A stretch of DNA of 64,000 nucleotides from the NCBI GenBank assembly GCA_016710985.1, contig JADJTX010000030.1, positions 1-64,000 of the forward strand, written 5' to 3'. Numbering within the stretch: position 1 is the first letter of the stretch; each line of letters starts with the position of its first letter. The DNA is from Ignavibacteria bacterium. Its GTDB lineage: Bacteria > Bacteroidota > Ignavibacteria > Tepidaquicellales > Tepidaquicellaceae. The notes below the pieces were generated by a model. The model worked only from the letters and a program-made list of their open reading frames with translations, had not been told where the DNA came from and did no database searches. Both the position numbers and the translations under genes were made by a program. Shown piece by piece: positions 1 to 8,236 of the stretch.

Positions 1-777
1 AATTGCAAATTACGAATTTAAAGATGAAAAATCGTTATCCGGAAGTCGTTATCCGGAAACCGAAATTAATCCTGAAATAAATTCCAAATCTGAAATTCCA
101 AATTCCAAATTGATTGATGTATTACATGAGCTGGAAAAATTGCCAATAGAAAGAATCAGAATCAGCTCCATCGAACCAAATCTTCTGAACAATGAGATAA
201 TTTCATTTGCAAAATCCTCAGATAAATTTTGCAATCATTTTCACATACCATTGCAGAGCGGTGATAATGAAATATTAAAACTCATGCGACGAAGATATAA
301 CAGAGAATATTACCGTGAATTAGTTAATAAACTCAATGAAGAAATAAAAGATGTCGGTATAGGAGTGGATGTTATTGTCGGCTTTCGGGTGAGAGTGAAA
401 AGCATTTTGAGAATACTTACAGCTTTCTTGAATCCTTGCCTGTAAGCTATCTTCACGTGTTCAGTTATTCCCAAAGAAGAAACACCGATGCAGCTATGTT
501 TCCGGGTAAAGTTGATGTAATAGAAAGAAAAAGGAGAAGCGAATTATTAAGGAGCTTATCGAATAAGAAGCGTTTTGAGTTTTATTCAAAATTTACCGGA
601 ACAACCCGCAGAGTTTTATTTGAAACACAGAAGGCTGATGACTTTATATATGGATTTACCGGAAATTATATTAAAGTAAAAGCTAAAGCAATTCCGGAAC
701 TGGAAAACACTGTGAGGGAAGTTGTATTGACTGACACAGACGGAGTAAAACCTGTGTTTGCGGAAATAGTTAGTTAA
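1..777 (+). CDS. mtaB: tRNA methylthiotransferase MtaB, C-terminal part (left-truncated, one frameshift)
   Basis: Radical-SAM methylthiotransferase of the MiaB/RimO/MtaB family, which adds a methylthio group to t6A37 of tRNAs. The window starts inside the gene, so the UPF0004 domain and the CxxxCxxC cluster are not visible. Seen are RIRISSIEPNLL, HFHIPLQSGDNEILKLMRRR, GVDVIVGF and SYLHVFSYSQR, followed by a TRAM-like C-terminus. A single C appears to be missing near position 386 (TTTCGGGTG should read TTTCCGGGTG to give VIVGFPGESEKHF), splitting the frame. Codons from about 17 to 109 encode a low-complexity stretch (two near-copies of a 13-mer around TCGTTATCCGGAA, then AATTCCAAATT repeats) where the family normally has a short loop before LLxELEK; it is in frame. 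MtaB is preferred over MiaB/RimO from the overall motif spelling, but the subfamily is inferred. Confidence 0.82.
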
Positions 778-785
778 AATATTTA

Positions 786-1032
786 TGTTAAATAATCCTG
801 AGTTATTACAAAAATTTGAAGATGATTATATTAGAAAAAATAATATGACAATTGAACAAAAATTTGACCTTCTGGATAATTTATATAAATTTGCTCATTG
901 AACAGGAAAGTTAACAATTGATGATACACAGCAAAATCTTGAAGTTATGATAAGACATTAAAAGTTTTCAGAGATGCTGAGGAATCTTCTCCTAAAAGTA
1001 GTCACAATTTAGAATTACATAGAAAGATTTAA
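786..1032 (+). pseudogene. small degraded hypothetical ORF
   Basis: The frame opens with MLNNPELLQKFEDDYIRK and runs 37 codons to a TGA at about 897, continues in the same frame for 18 codons to a TAA, and a +1 shift then gives KVFRDAEESSPKSSHNLEL before the final TAA. The charged helical composition resembles small Bacteroidota proteins of unknown role. Whether the two stops are real or sequencing errors cannot be decided here. No function is assigned. Confidence 0.35.
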
Positions 1033-1052
1033 CAAATTTTAAACTCAATAAA

Positions 1053-1541
1053 ATGAAAATATTTTTTATTAGGCATGCCGAAGCAATAGATCATGAAACC
1101 GACACCGTGAAAACGGATGAATACAGGTTCATTACTTCTCACGGTAGGAAAGTTACAAGGAAAGTTACAAAAGCTTTGAAAGAAGAGTTTAGTGATCTTG
1201 GCAGGATCTTTACAAGTCCATTGATAAGAGCAGTTCAGACAGCCGAAGTCATTGCTACAGTATTGAAATTCGAATTTGATGTAGAGCCTGTGAATGAATT
1301 AAAAAATGAAAGTCCGGTTTCAAAAATTCAAAAATTATTGGATAAACACTCCGGCTTGAATTCCGTTGCCCTTGTGGGACACGAACCACAGATGAGTCTG
1401 CTCGTAAGAACCTTTTCAGGGAAAAAAGCTTTTAGTAAGTTCAGTATATCATCCGTATGCTTAATTGAAATTGAAAATGTCATGACTGAAGGAACATTCA
1501 AATGGTACTTTGATTCGAAGAAAATGGAGCTGATGAAATGA
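1053..1541 (+). CDS. sixA: phosphohistidine phosphatase SixA
   Basis: Histidine phosphatase superfamily (branch 1) protein of 162 residues, the size of SixA, which removes phosphate from histidine phosphotransfer domains. The N-terminal FIRHAEA carries the catalytic RH(A/G) motif, TSPLIRAVQTAEVI matches the conserved TSPLxRAxQTA segment, and ALVGHEPQMSLLV holds the second catalytic His. It lacks an HPt partner in the window. The last four bases, ATGA, overlap the start of the following ABC ATPase, suggesting translational coupling. The molecular partner is inferred from the family, not the context. Confidence 0.85.
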   Translation: MKIFFIRHAEAIDHETDTVKTDEYRFITSHGRKVTRKVTKALKEEFSDLGRIFTSPLIRAVQTAEVIATVLKFEFDVEPVNELKNESPVSKIQKLLDKHSGLNSVALVGHEPQMSLLVRTFSGKKAFSKFSISSVCLIEIENVMTEGTFKWYFDSKKMELMK

Positions 1542-2365
1542 ATCCCGTACTTGTGCTCGAAAGTATAAATTTTTCTTATTCAAACGGAAATAAAAGCGTA
1601 CCGGATAAAAAAGGATTTGCTTTGAAAGATATTTCATTTAGTGTTGAAGAAAAAGATTTTATTTCAGTCATAGGAAAAAACGGCTCGGGAAAATCTACAT
1701 TAGTAAAACTGTTTTCTAAGATTCTTGTCGGCTAGACAGGCAGCATTTTTGATAAAGATAATGAAATTCATTCTATTGACCGGAAGGAATATTCAAGGAA
1801 TGTTTCATATCTGCCGCAGTCAGCGGCAACATTTAATGAAGATCTGAAAGTAAAAGAGTTTTTGCTTCTCGGAAGATATGCCCACAAACAATTTACCGAC
1901 TTCAGATTTTCAGCTGAAGATAAAAACATTGTTGAGGAAAGCATGAACGAGACTTCGATTACTGCATTAGCTGATAAGTATATTCATGAACTATCCGGAG
2001 GTGAAAAGCAGAAAGTACTGATCACGCTGACACTGGTTCAGCTCGACATAACAAAGAGTCTTGAAGGTAAGATCCTGATCATTGATGAACCGCTGACTTA
2101 TCTCGACGTAAATTACCAGTTTGAGATCTTTGACATTCTGAGAAGACTCAATGACAGAAAACTGACTATTGTAATTGTGATACATGATCTTAACCTTGCC
2201 CTCAGATTTTCCAATAAAACGATTTTAATGAATAGCGGTGAGATGATAAAATTCGCACATACAAAGGATGTCATAACGGAGGAAGTTCTTAAAGAACATT
2301 TTGAAATAGAATCAAAGATCATGCATTTTGAACAGAATTTTTTTATAAACTATTTACCCGGCTGA
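1538..2365 (+). CDS. ABC transporter ATP-binding protein, FecE-like (in-frame TAG)
   Basis: ATPase subunit of an ABC importer, most like the iron-siderophore/cobalamin class (FecE/BtuD). Visible in order: Walker A GKNGSGKST (about residues 47-55), Q-loop YLPQSA, signature LSGGEKQKV, Walker B ILIIDEPLTYLD and the H-loop VIHD. Length (275 codons) is normal. A TAG at 1733-1735 interrupts the frame after LFSKILVG; sequence on both sides is in the same frame, so this is a substitution, not an indel, for example TAC (Tyr) read as TAG. No permease or binding protein is adjacent, so the ATPase is an orphan here. The start overlaps the sixA stop by 4 bp. Confidence 0.75.
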
Positions 2366-2428
2366 ATCGATTGTTCAATTAACCTTCTAAAGTTTTAGAT
2401 AGAAAAATTAAGTAATCAGACAAATTGT

Positions 2429-3224
2429 ATGAGCTATAATAAAATATTAGTCGAAGAAATAAATCAGACCAAGAAAATAGTTCTTAACCGCCCGGAGAAA
2501 AGAAATTCACTTGATGAGGAAATGATATCAGAACTTGTTGATGTGTTTTCAAAATTTTCAGAAGATACGGTAACTAAGACAATTATATTAACCGGCGCAG
2601 GAGGGAATTTTTGTTCGGGATTGTTCTTGGATTATCTGCAGAAAATTTCCGAGTATGACATTCTTCAGAATAAAGAAGATTCAAGAAAGTTTAAGAATCT
2701 TCTTCTTTCTGTTTTATAATTGCCGTAAGCCTGTAATTGCAATGGTTGACGGATATGCGCTTGCCGGCGGCTGCGGGATTGCGAGCGTATGTGACCTGAT
2801 CGTCACTACAGATAAAGCTCAGTTTGGATACACGGAAGTGAAGATCGGATTCATTCCCGCAATTGTAATGATCTTCCTTTTAAAAAGAGTAAGCGAAACA
2901 CACGCAAAGGATCTGCTCCTGACTTCGAAATTCATATCCGGTGAAGAAGCCCTGAAAATAGGATTTGCAAATTATCTCACAACTCAGAATGAACTGGAGA
3001 CATTTACTTTAAAACTTTGTGAAGACATGAACAAACTGCCAATGAGTTCAATGTCGCTCACAAAGGAAATGTTCAAGAATATTTCTTCAATGAGTTTTGA
3101 AGCAGCGCTGGAATATGCAGTAGATCTGAATGCCATAACGAGAATGACTGACGAGTGCAGGAACGGTGTGAGGAATTTTTTGACCAAGAGTAAAAGTAAA
3201 AATTATGGAAATTTAATCCGGTAA
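2429..3224 (+). CDS. enoyl-CoA hydratase/isomerase family protein (one frameshift)
   Basis: Crotonase-fold protein that would hydrate or isomerise an enoyl-CoA. The oxyanion-hole segments GAGGNFCSG and DGYALAGGCGIASVCDL are present, followed by AQFGYTEVKIGFIPAIVM, a spelling close to methylglutaconyl-CoA hydratase-type members of the family. The frame breaks in a T run at 2712-2715: removing one T gives LLLSVYNCRKPVIAMVDG and a continuous protein of about 265 residues, the family's usual size. Substrate cannot be decided from context; no other beta-oxidation or leucine genes are nearby. Confidence 0.8.
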
Positions 3225-3367
3225 GTATTTAGCCAAAAACCGGAAAAGTTTGTGAATAAAATTGAAGCTAACTTATAAAATTTGAAATTAAAGAAATATC
3301 AATAAAGCAGGAACAAGACATGTCTTGTATCTGCAGAAATATTTTAATAATTATAACAAACTTAATT

Positions 3368-4432
3368 ATGCCTGAAAATAAATACACGACGATTCATTAC
3401 TTAGACAGGAATGAATCTCAATACGGACCAAGTCCGAAATGTTATGACTATCTTAAAAAAGTCGGAATCGAAGACCTTGCCTGGTATTCAAGGGATTTTG
3501 CAAGGGGAGTCAAATCGAAATTATCCGAAAGGATTGCAAAAGATTTCGGATTCAAAGAAAGCCAGATAATCAATTCCTACGGAAGTGAGGACATACTGAA
3601 ACAGCTCATTCACCGCTATGTGTCACGAGGTGATAAGATTCTGATTCCAAAAGAAGCCTGGTGGTACTATAAAAAAGTTGCCTACGAAGTCGGCGGTTTC
3701 AATGTGGAATACCCGATGGTAAAAGGTGAAATAGATGGAGTAGCTTCTTACATTTATGATGTAGAAAAGATGATTCAGATCTATGACAGGGAAAGACCGC
3801 GGGTGGTTGTAATTGCCTCACCAAATAATCCGACAGGAAACAGGATCACGAGTGAGGAACTTTGGAAATTTCTTGATGTATGCAGAGGGGCGATCGTAAT
3901 GATTGATGAAGCTTACTGGGGATTCGGCTCTACCGACAACAGTTATGTAAAGCCGTACATCGACGAATTTCCTAATCTTATTATCTGCAGGACTTTTTCT
4001 AAATACTTTGCTCTCGCCGGTTCAAGGATCGGATTCAGCTTTGCAGGAAATAATCTCGAAGAACTGAAGGGATACACAACAAGGTATCTTGGATATAATC
4101 TCATTTCGGAAAACCTCGCCATTATTGCACTTGACGATAAGGAGTATTATGAAAGGGTTACGAAGCTGATGCAGGAGGATAAAGAATATTTTTACAAGGA
4201 ATTTTCCATGATGGATGGATTCACACCATACAAGTCTTATGCAAATTTCATGCTGGTAGATATGCCTAAGAGCATCCGAAAAGATCTCGATAAATTTCTG
4301 AAGGAAAGAAATCTCCTGATTAAATTTTTAGACGAGGAGGCATTTAAGACAGAAACAAGAATCACACTCGGGACACGCGAGCAAAACCATTATCTGATTG
4401 AATCCATAAAAGAATTTTTAAAGAAAAAATAA
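3368..4432 (+). CDS. class I/II aminotransferase, histidinol-phosphate aminotransferase-like
   Basis: PLP-dependent fold-type I aminotransferase. Seen: NESQYGPSP near the N-terminus (the HisC-like substrate-binding loop), ASPNNPTGNRI (PLP-ring Asn), MIDEAYWGF (Asp and Tyr contacting the cofactor) and RTFSKYFALAGSRIGF with the Schiff-base Lys. The ATG at 3368 (MPENKYTTIHYLDRNES) is preferred over the upstream ATG at 3320, whose 16 extra residues look untranslated. The closest named family is HisC/CobD-type, but no his or cob operon surrounds it, so the true substrate is open. The downstream gene starts 8 bp after the stop. Confidence 0.78.
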   Translation: MPENKYTTIHYLDRNESQYGPSPKCYDYLKKVGIEDLAWYSRDFARGVKSKLSERIAKDFGFKESQIINSYGSEDILKQLIHRYVSRGDKILIPKEAWWYYKKVAYEVGGFNVEYPMVKGEIDGVASYIYDVEKMIQIYDRERPRVVVIASPNNPTGNRITSEELWKFLDVCRGAIVMIDEAYWGFGSTDNSYVKPYIDEFPNLIICRTFSKYFALAGSRIGFSFAGNNLEELKGYTTRYLGYNLISENLAIIALDDKEYYERVTKLMQEDKEYFYKEFSMMDGFTPYKSYANFMLVDMPKSIRKDLDKFLKERNLLIKFLDEEAFKTETRITLGTREQNHYLIESIKEFLKKK

Positions 4433-4439
4433 ATTTAAA

Positions 4440-5022
4440 TTGGCAAAGGTACCCGTTAAGACACAGCAAAAAAAAGGTCAGTCCAATGATACAGCCAAGT
4501 ATATTTTAATAGCTGTTATTGTAATTATAGCAGGTTACTTTATATATACTTCTTTATTTAAGAAGGAAGAAGTAAGAAGCAACAATGTTGTCATTGATCC
4601 GAAAGAACGAATAAAAAATATCAAAGAACCCGTGTTTAAAAAAAGAAGGCGAACTGGAATTCTTAAGAAAGAACAGGAAAGACACGATCAGAAAAATTGA
4701 AGTTGAGCTTGCAGAAAATGATGATGAACGCATACAGGGAATGATGTACAGAAGGTCTATGGACGATAATAAAGGTATGCTGTTTATTTTTGAGACTGAA
4801 GAGCCGCAGTCTTTCTGGATGAAGAATACTGTCATTCCTCTTGATATAATGTTTGTTAATTCAAAGAAAGAAATAATTAAAATTCATAAGAATACAATTC
4901 CCTTTTCTGAAAAATCACTTCCTTCGGAAAAACCTGCAACTTATGTAGTCGAAGTCAGAGGAGGATTTGCTGATGAATACGGGATTAAGGAAGGTGATGG
5001 GATTAATTTTGTTAAGCAGTAG
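4440..5022 (+). CDS. DUF192 family exported/membrane-anchored protein (one frameshift)
   Basis: TTG start, then a basic N-terminus and one membrane segment (ILIAVIVIIAGYFIYTSLF, about residues 21-40), then a DUF192 domain with VELAENDDERIQGMMYRRSM, GMLFIFETEEPQSFWMKNT and LDIMFVNSKKEII, the standard order of that family of small beta-barrel proteins of unknown function. The A run at 4638-4644 has seven As; with six the frame continues from EPVFKK straight into the DUF192 domain, giving about 194 residues. It follows the aminotransferase closely and may be co-transcribed with it. Confidence 0.75.
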
Positions 5023-5158
5023 TAAGTTCTTTAAGTTAGTAAGTTTTTTAAGTTGTAAGTTCTTTAAGTTTTGATGTTTATTAGTAATCTATTTTTAAGA
5101 CTAAAAACCCTGAACTTAAAGAACTTAAAGAACTTAAAGAACTTAAAGAACTAGACGA
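5023..5158 (+). repeat. intergenic AAGTTCTTTAAGTT / AACTTAAAGAAC inverted array
   Basis: Several imperfect copies of AAGTTCTTTAAGTT on the left are followed, after about 45 bp, by four to five tandem AACTTAAAGA units, their reverse complement. The two halves can pair into a long AU-rich hairpin between the convergent DUF192 and FNR-like genes, where a bidirectional terminator would be expected. The unit is not shared with other arrays in the window except the similar GTTAAGTTC array at 61.98 kb. Confidence 0.7.
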
Positions 5159-5159
5159 A

Positions 5160-5876
5160 CTAAAAGAACTTTTCCGTTCTGATATTTTCTTCTCTGACTT
5201 TTTCATTCTGAAGGATCTCCTTTACTGAATTTACCATCTCCGCGGGTCCTATGATGTTGAAAATTTTATTCTCAAAATTCCCAAGATGCTTTTTCAATTT
5301 ATCCGAATCAATCCTACCCGTTTCATATTCAAATTCCACACTCTCTTCCTTTTCAAAAAAGGGAATGAATTTGAATTTTTCATTCTCAAATGACCATTCG
5401 AGAAGCTCATCCATAAAAGCTGCCTGAGTCATGGATTTATTCGAATAGAACAGAATAATCCTGTTCTTCAGATTGTTTTCAGTCGCAAATTCTACTATAC
5501 TTCTGACAGGCGTGATTCCGATTCCTCCGGCTATGAATACGTTTTCAACTTTTACATCATTGTGCAAAATGACATCACCTTCCGGCTCGCTGATTTGCAG
5601 TTCTGAACCCGGCATAAGTGAAAGCAGGTTTTCTACAAAGACAGACTGATTTCTTCTTGCAGCAACCATCAGAGAATTTACATGATCAGGAGAGTTAGCT
5701 ATTGACAGCGGTCTGGAATTTCCGAATTCATCATGATGAACGGGATCCATAATAGTAAAGTGCGCATATTGCCCGGCTTTAAATTCATAGTCTGAATCAT
5801 AAAGATTAAATGTGAATGAGAAAGTATTCTCACAGATTTCTTTTAATCCGGTAAAGAATATTTTGGTTTCTTTCAA
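5160..5876 (-). CDS. FAD/NAD(P)-binding ferredoxin reductase-like oxidoreductase
   Basis: Flavoprotein of the ferredoxin-NADP reductase superfamily, 238 residues, without an iron-sulfur domain. It has the FAD-binding beta-barrel with FKAGQYAHF and RPLSIANSP (the RxYS-type flavin motif, here RPLS), then the nucleotide-binding half with FIAGGIGITPVRSI (glycine-rich pyrophosphate loop) and FNIIGPAEMV (the GPxxM motif). It probably transfers electrons between NAD(P)H and a separate carrier protein; no partner is adjacent. Transcribed toward the DUF192 gene. Confidence 0.82.
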   Translation of the reverse strand: MKETKIFFTGLKEICENTFSFTFNLYDSDYEFKAGQYAHFTIMDPVHHDEFGNSRPLSIANSPDHVNSLMVAARRNQSVFVENLLSLMPGSELQISEPEGDVILHNDVKVENVFIAGGIGITPVRSIVEFATENNLKNRIILFYSNKSMTQAAFMDELLEWSFENEKFKFIPFFEKEESVEFEYETGRIDSDKLKKHLGNFENKIFNIIGPAEMVNSVKEILQNEKVREENIRTEKFF

Positions 5877-5925
5877 GTGTTAGATAATTTAACCCAAGAT
5901 TACTGTTCCAAATTGAAACAAAAGA

Positions 5926-5999
5926 CTGCCACTAATTTCACGAATTAGCACGAATTTAACAAATTAATTATAAAAATAATTAGTGGAAATTCGTGGCAG
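5926..5999. repeat. inverted pair of the dispersed GCCACGAATTTCACGAATT repeat
   Basis: The left arm starts at 5926 and reads CTGCCACTAATTTCACGAAT, continuing TAGCACGAATT; the right arm at 5978-5999 is close to its reverse complement and ends TTCGTGGCAG. The two can form a hairpin. Single copies of the same repeat lie near 39960, 42391 and, inverted, 46127. Confidence 0.75.
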
Positions 6000-6043
6000 A
6001 AACAGAATTCGAATACCGGAACAGCAGGTTTGAGTAATTTAAA

Positions 6044-6075
6044 ATAAAAAAACCTTCTTGAATAATAAGAAGGTT
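6044..6075 (-). terminator. intrinsic terminator of tRNA-Ser
   Basis: On the minus strand a 9-bp stem AACCTTCTT/AAGAAGGTT with a six- or seven-base loop is followed by a T run (TTTTTTTATT). It starts 4 bases after the tRNA discriminator base, the expected place for a tRNA terminator. Confidence 0.85.
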
Positions 6076-6078
6076 TTG

Positions 6079-6164
6079 CAGAGAGAGAGGGATTCGAACC
6101 CCCGGTGACCAAAGGCCACAACGGTTTTCAAGACCGCCGCATTCAACCACTCTGCCATCTCTCT
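6079..6164 (-). tRNA. tRNA-Ser(UGA)
   Basis: Minus-strand cloverleaf of 86 nt with a 7-bp acceptor stem AGAGAGA/TCTCTCT, D arm containing GCAGAGTGGTTGAATGC, anticodon loop CTTGAAA (anticodon TGA, reading UCA), a long variable arm as expected for serine tRNAs, T loop TTCGAAT and discriminator G. The CCA end is not encoded. The 5' half (anticodon loop to acceptor) and 40 bp of upstream DNA lie in the 79-bp repeat that bounds the integrative element, so the intact gene is a hybrid of chromosomal 3' half and element-supplied 5' half and promoter. Confidence 0.95.
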
Positions 6165-6204
6165 AATTTAGTTATAAGTTACGAATTACTGGTTACAAAT
6201 TAAA
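6126..6204. repeat. att direct repeat, left copy (inside intact tRNA-Ser)
   Basis: A 79-bp stretch identical to 15395-15473. It covers the tRNA-Ser gene from the anticodon loop to its 5' end plus 40 bp upstream. Crossover must lie within these 79 bp; anticodon-loop integration is common for tyrosine recombinases. Confidence 0.93.
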
Positions 6205-6508
6205 TTCAACGTTTTTGGTAACTTCATCAAAACAAATTTACTCTTGAAAGTTCATAAAAAATTGAATGTCCGTATGTGAAATTGTATATGAACTTTTTCA
6301 AACCTGTTTTTTTACCTTTTGCTTTTCAGTTAAAAACAAAACACCCGTTAAGGAACCTCAGGTTTGCGAAAACCTACAACCTTAACAGGTCTTTGTAAAA
6401 TATAAAAGTCTTATGTTTAGCGATTTGAGTTTTTTAAACTTCACAAATATAACGTATTACTTTTCTCTATTCAATTCTGTTTGAAATAAAGGATTTGAGA
6501 AAACTAAA
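6205..6508. other. left end of the element, non-coding, with nested hairpin
   Basis: No gene seen. At about 6343-6399 a nested inverted repeat is visible: CCGTTAAGG pairs with CCTTAACAGG, enclosing an inner AGGTTT/AAACCT stem. It could be an integrase or excisionase arm region, a terminator, or an attenuator. Near 6260-6300 a GTATATGAA-containing segment resembles segments at 15315-15365 and 15640-15735. Confidence 0.5.
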
Positions 6509-6883
6509 TTACTTCTCTTTCTCCTCCATAACTGCTTTATAGTGTGTAAATTCAAATTCATTCCAATTCCTGTTGCAGTCAACTATAATGCCTATTAACC
6601 CACTCAATATATCAAGTATTAACCAACCAGCTCCTAATGAATAAGACATATTTAAAGTTTTTTTTTCTTAACCCTCTTTCACAAACTCAATCAAATAACT
6701 CTTTCCTTTTTTTAAAGAGAGTGTTAAAGGAGTTTTACCCATATTACTTCCATTGAGTAATACTTTTGCTTTTGGAGGATCACTTTCTAAAGAAACATCT
6801 TCACTACCTCCGGAGAAGATTGTTGCACAACCACTAAAATAAATTATTGAAATTAAAAGAAATGTAGTAACAAGATTTGTCAT
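6509..6883 (-). CDS. PEGA-domain lipoprotein (reconstructed across one frameshift)
   Basis: Starts MTNLVTTFLLISIIYFSGCA, a lipoprotein signal with lipobox FSGC, followed by a PEGA-like beta domain (VSLESDPPKAKVLLNGS and GKTPLTLSLKKGKSY), a fold often found in surface-anchored proteins. The frame stops after EFVKEG; a one-base shift near 6660-6672, next to a 9-base T run, continues as LNMSYSLGAGWLILDILSG, a probable membrane segment, and ends MEEKEK. A GGGAAG ribosome-binding site precedes the ATG. Role unknown; likely accessory cargo of the element. Confidence 0.6.
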
Positions 6884-7020
6884 TTGTCTTCCCGTTTATA
6901 ATTATTTAAAAGAAATTTTTTAAGTGCAAAATTCAGAATAAAAACTCTTATTATCAATTCACATTACATTAATCTTTCAATTCCCTTAGCAAATAATTCC
7001 GGTAAAATTTCAGATAGGTT

Positions 7021-7448
7021 TTATTTAAGTTTTAAAGTCTTTTCAACTTCATCATCAAATCCAAAATCAAGAGTGCTTTCAGTTTCAAATATTCCTGTAA
7101 AATATTGATTTTCGTTTTTGTATCTCTCATTAATTCAGAAATTAAATTCTTTCGGATCATTATTAAATCTTTAATTGATAAATCTTCATAATTCTTATTG
7201 TTTATAGCTTCATTAATTTTGCTTAAATGCTCAGATAGAAATTCAATTCTTTTCTGTTTAATTAATTTGTATTGTTCTAAGATTGATTGATATTTCAGAT
7301 ATTCAAGATTATCAATTTCTTTTTTAAATTCGACATTCCAATTTATCAAAGTGGGTTTTGAAATATTCAGCATATCCGAAATCTTATCAAATGAATTTCC
7401 TTCAGCTCTTAACTGAACAAATTTTTCTTTTTGCTCATTAGTTTTCAT
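7021..7448 (-). CDS. helix-turn-helix protein with coiled-coil tail
   Basis: About 142 residues. The N-terminal third contains an HTH of the terminase-small-subunit/Hin type: EKFVQLRAEGNSFDKISDML then NISKPTLINWN. The middle is a long charged helix (YLKYQSILEQYKLIKQKRIE onward) that likely forms a coiled coil. The uninterrupted frame ends LDLMMKLKRL, but a one-base shift near 7095 gives GIFETESTLDFGFDDEVEKT, an acidic tail more typical of such proteins. It may regulate the element or bind its ends; the specific role is not known. Confidence 0.55.
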
Positions 7449-7520
7449 ATTACAGTATTTTACTTATAGAATTATCTGTTCAAAATTACATTCGGTCAAA
7501 TAAAACTTTTAAACTTAATT

Positions 7521-7637
7521 TCATTTCATCCAAGAAATAGTTGGATAACTAACTTTTACGGAAGTATCCATTAAGAATGAGAAATAAATTAAGAATATTA
7601 TTGCCATTCCGATTAGAAAAACTCCAAGTTTTTTCAT
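7521..7637 (-). CDS. small single-pass membrane protein (38 aa)
   Basis: ATG at 7637 followed by MKKLGVFLIGMAIIFLIYFS, one hydrophobic segment, then FLMDTSVKVSYPTISWMK and TGA. Very short proteins with this layout (one TM then MDTSV) recur in Bacteroidota, so I consider it real. Function unknown; a shift near the end could extend it. Confidence 0.5.
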   Translation of the reverse strand: MKKLGVFLIGMAIIFLIYFSFLMDTSVKVSYPTISWMK

Positions 7638-8044
7638 AATAATTGGTTTTCTTAATTTATAAAATCAATCAAACAATAAAAATTGAAAAGGTCAAAAAAT
7701 AAATTTTGCGTTTAAATGCGTTTTAAAGTGCATAACCGTAAAAACTTATGCCAGTTAAGTTTAAGGTTAGTTATTAGCTTAAATGTGCCTTTCTGCTTAA
7801 AATATGACTATATAAGAAATTATTATTGATATTTTTTGTCATTTTTTGCATTTCCTTTTTTTAAGGTTTGATAAAACCTTTTGTAGTGTCCTAATATTGA
7901 ATTCTGCTTCCCTTTTGTCCGAAAATCTCTAAAAAATAGGTTTCCGCTTTTTGTATAAAAGGATATACATAATGAAATCCTTTCTTAAGCTACCAAAAAA
8001 ACTCTTTTAGGGAGTGAAAAAACTCTTTTTATAGTGTCACGAAA
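7638..8044. other. non-coding 400-bp stretch with short hairpins
   Basis: No convincing gene. Contains an AAGGTTT/AAACCTT hairpin at about 7863-7881, two copies of AAAAAACTCTTTT at about 7996-8031, an ACTCTTTTAGGGAGT hairpin between them, and GCGTTTAAATGCGTTTTAAAG short repeats near 7709. These may be regulatory or replication-related sites next to the polymerase gene, but nothing proves it. Confidence 0.4.
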
Positions 8045-8236
8045 CTAACAACTTTTAACAACTTTTTTAAAGCCATTACTATAAACCATTTCATAAAACA
8101 TTATACTATCAATTTCATTCAAATCAATTTTTCTGTTATTCAATTTCAGATACAAACCATTGAACATTATTATATAGCAATTTCTACTTTCAAATATCAT
8201 TAATCCGTATTGATTTAGATAAGTATTCAGGATCAT
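8045..8236 (-). CDS. small protein translationally coupled to the polymerase gene
   Basis: 63-residue frame starting MILNTYLNQYGLMIFESRNC. Its ATG overlaps the TGA stop of the polymerase-like gene as ATGA, a typical coupling arrangement, so it is probably expressed with it. No recognisable motif. The end (FKKVVKSC) may be shifted, as a one-base change gives a slightly longer tail. Function unknown. Confidence 0.45.
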   Translation of the reverse strand: MILNTYLNQYGLMIFESRNCYIIMFNGLYLKLNNRKIDLNEIDSIMFYEMVYSNGFKKVVKSC

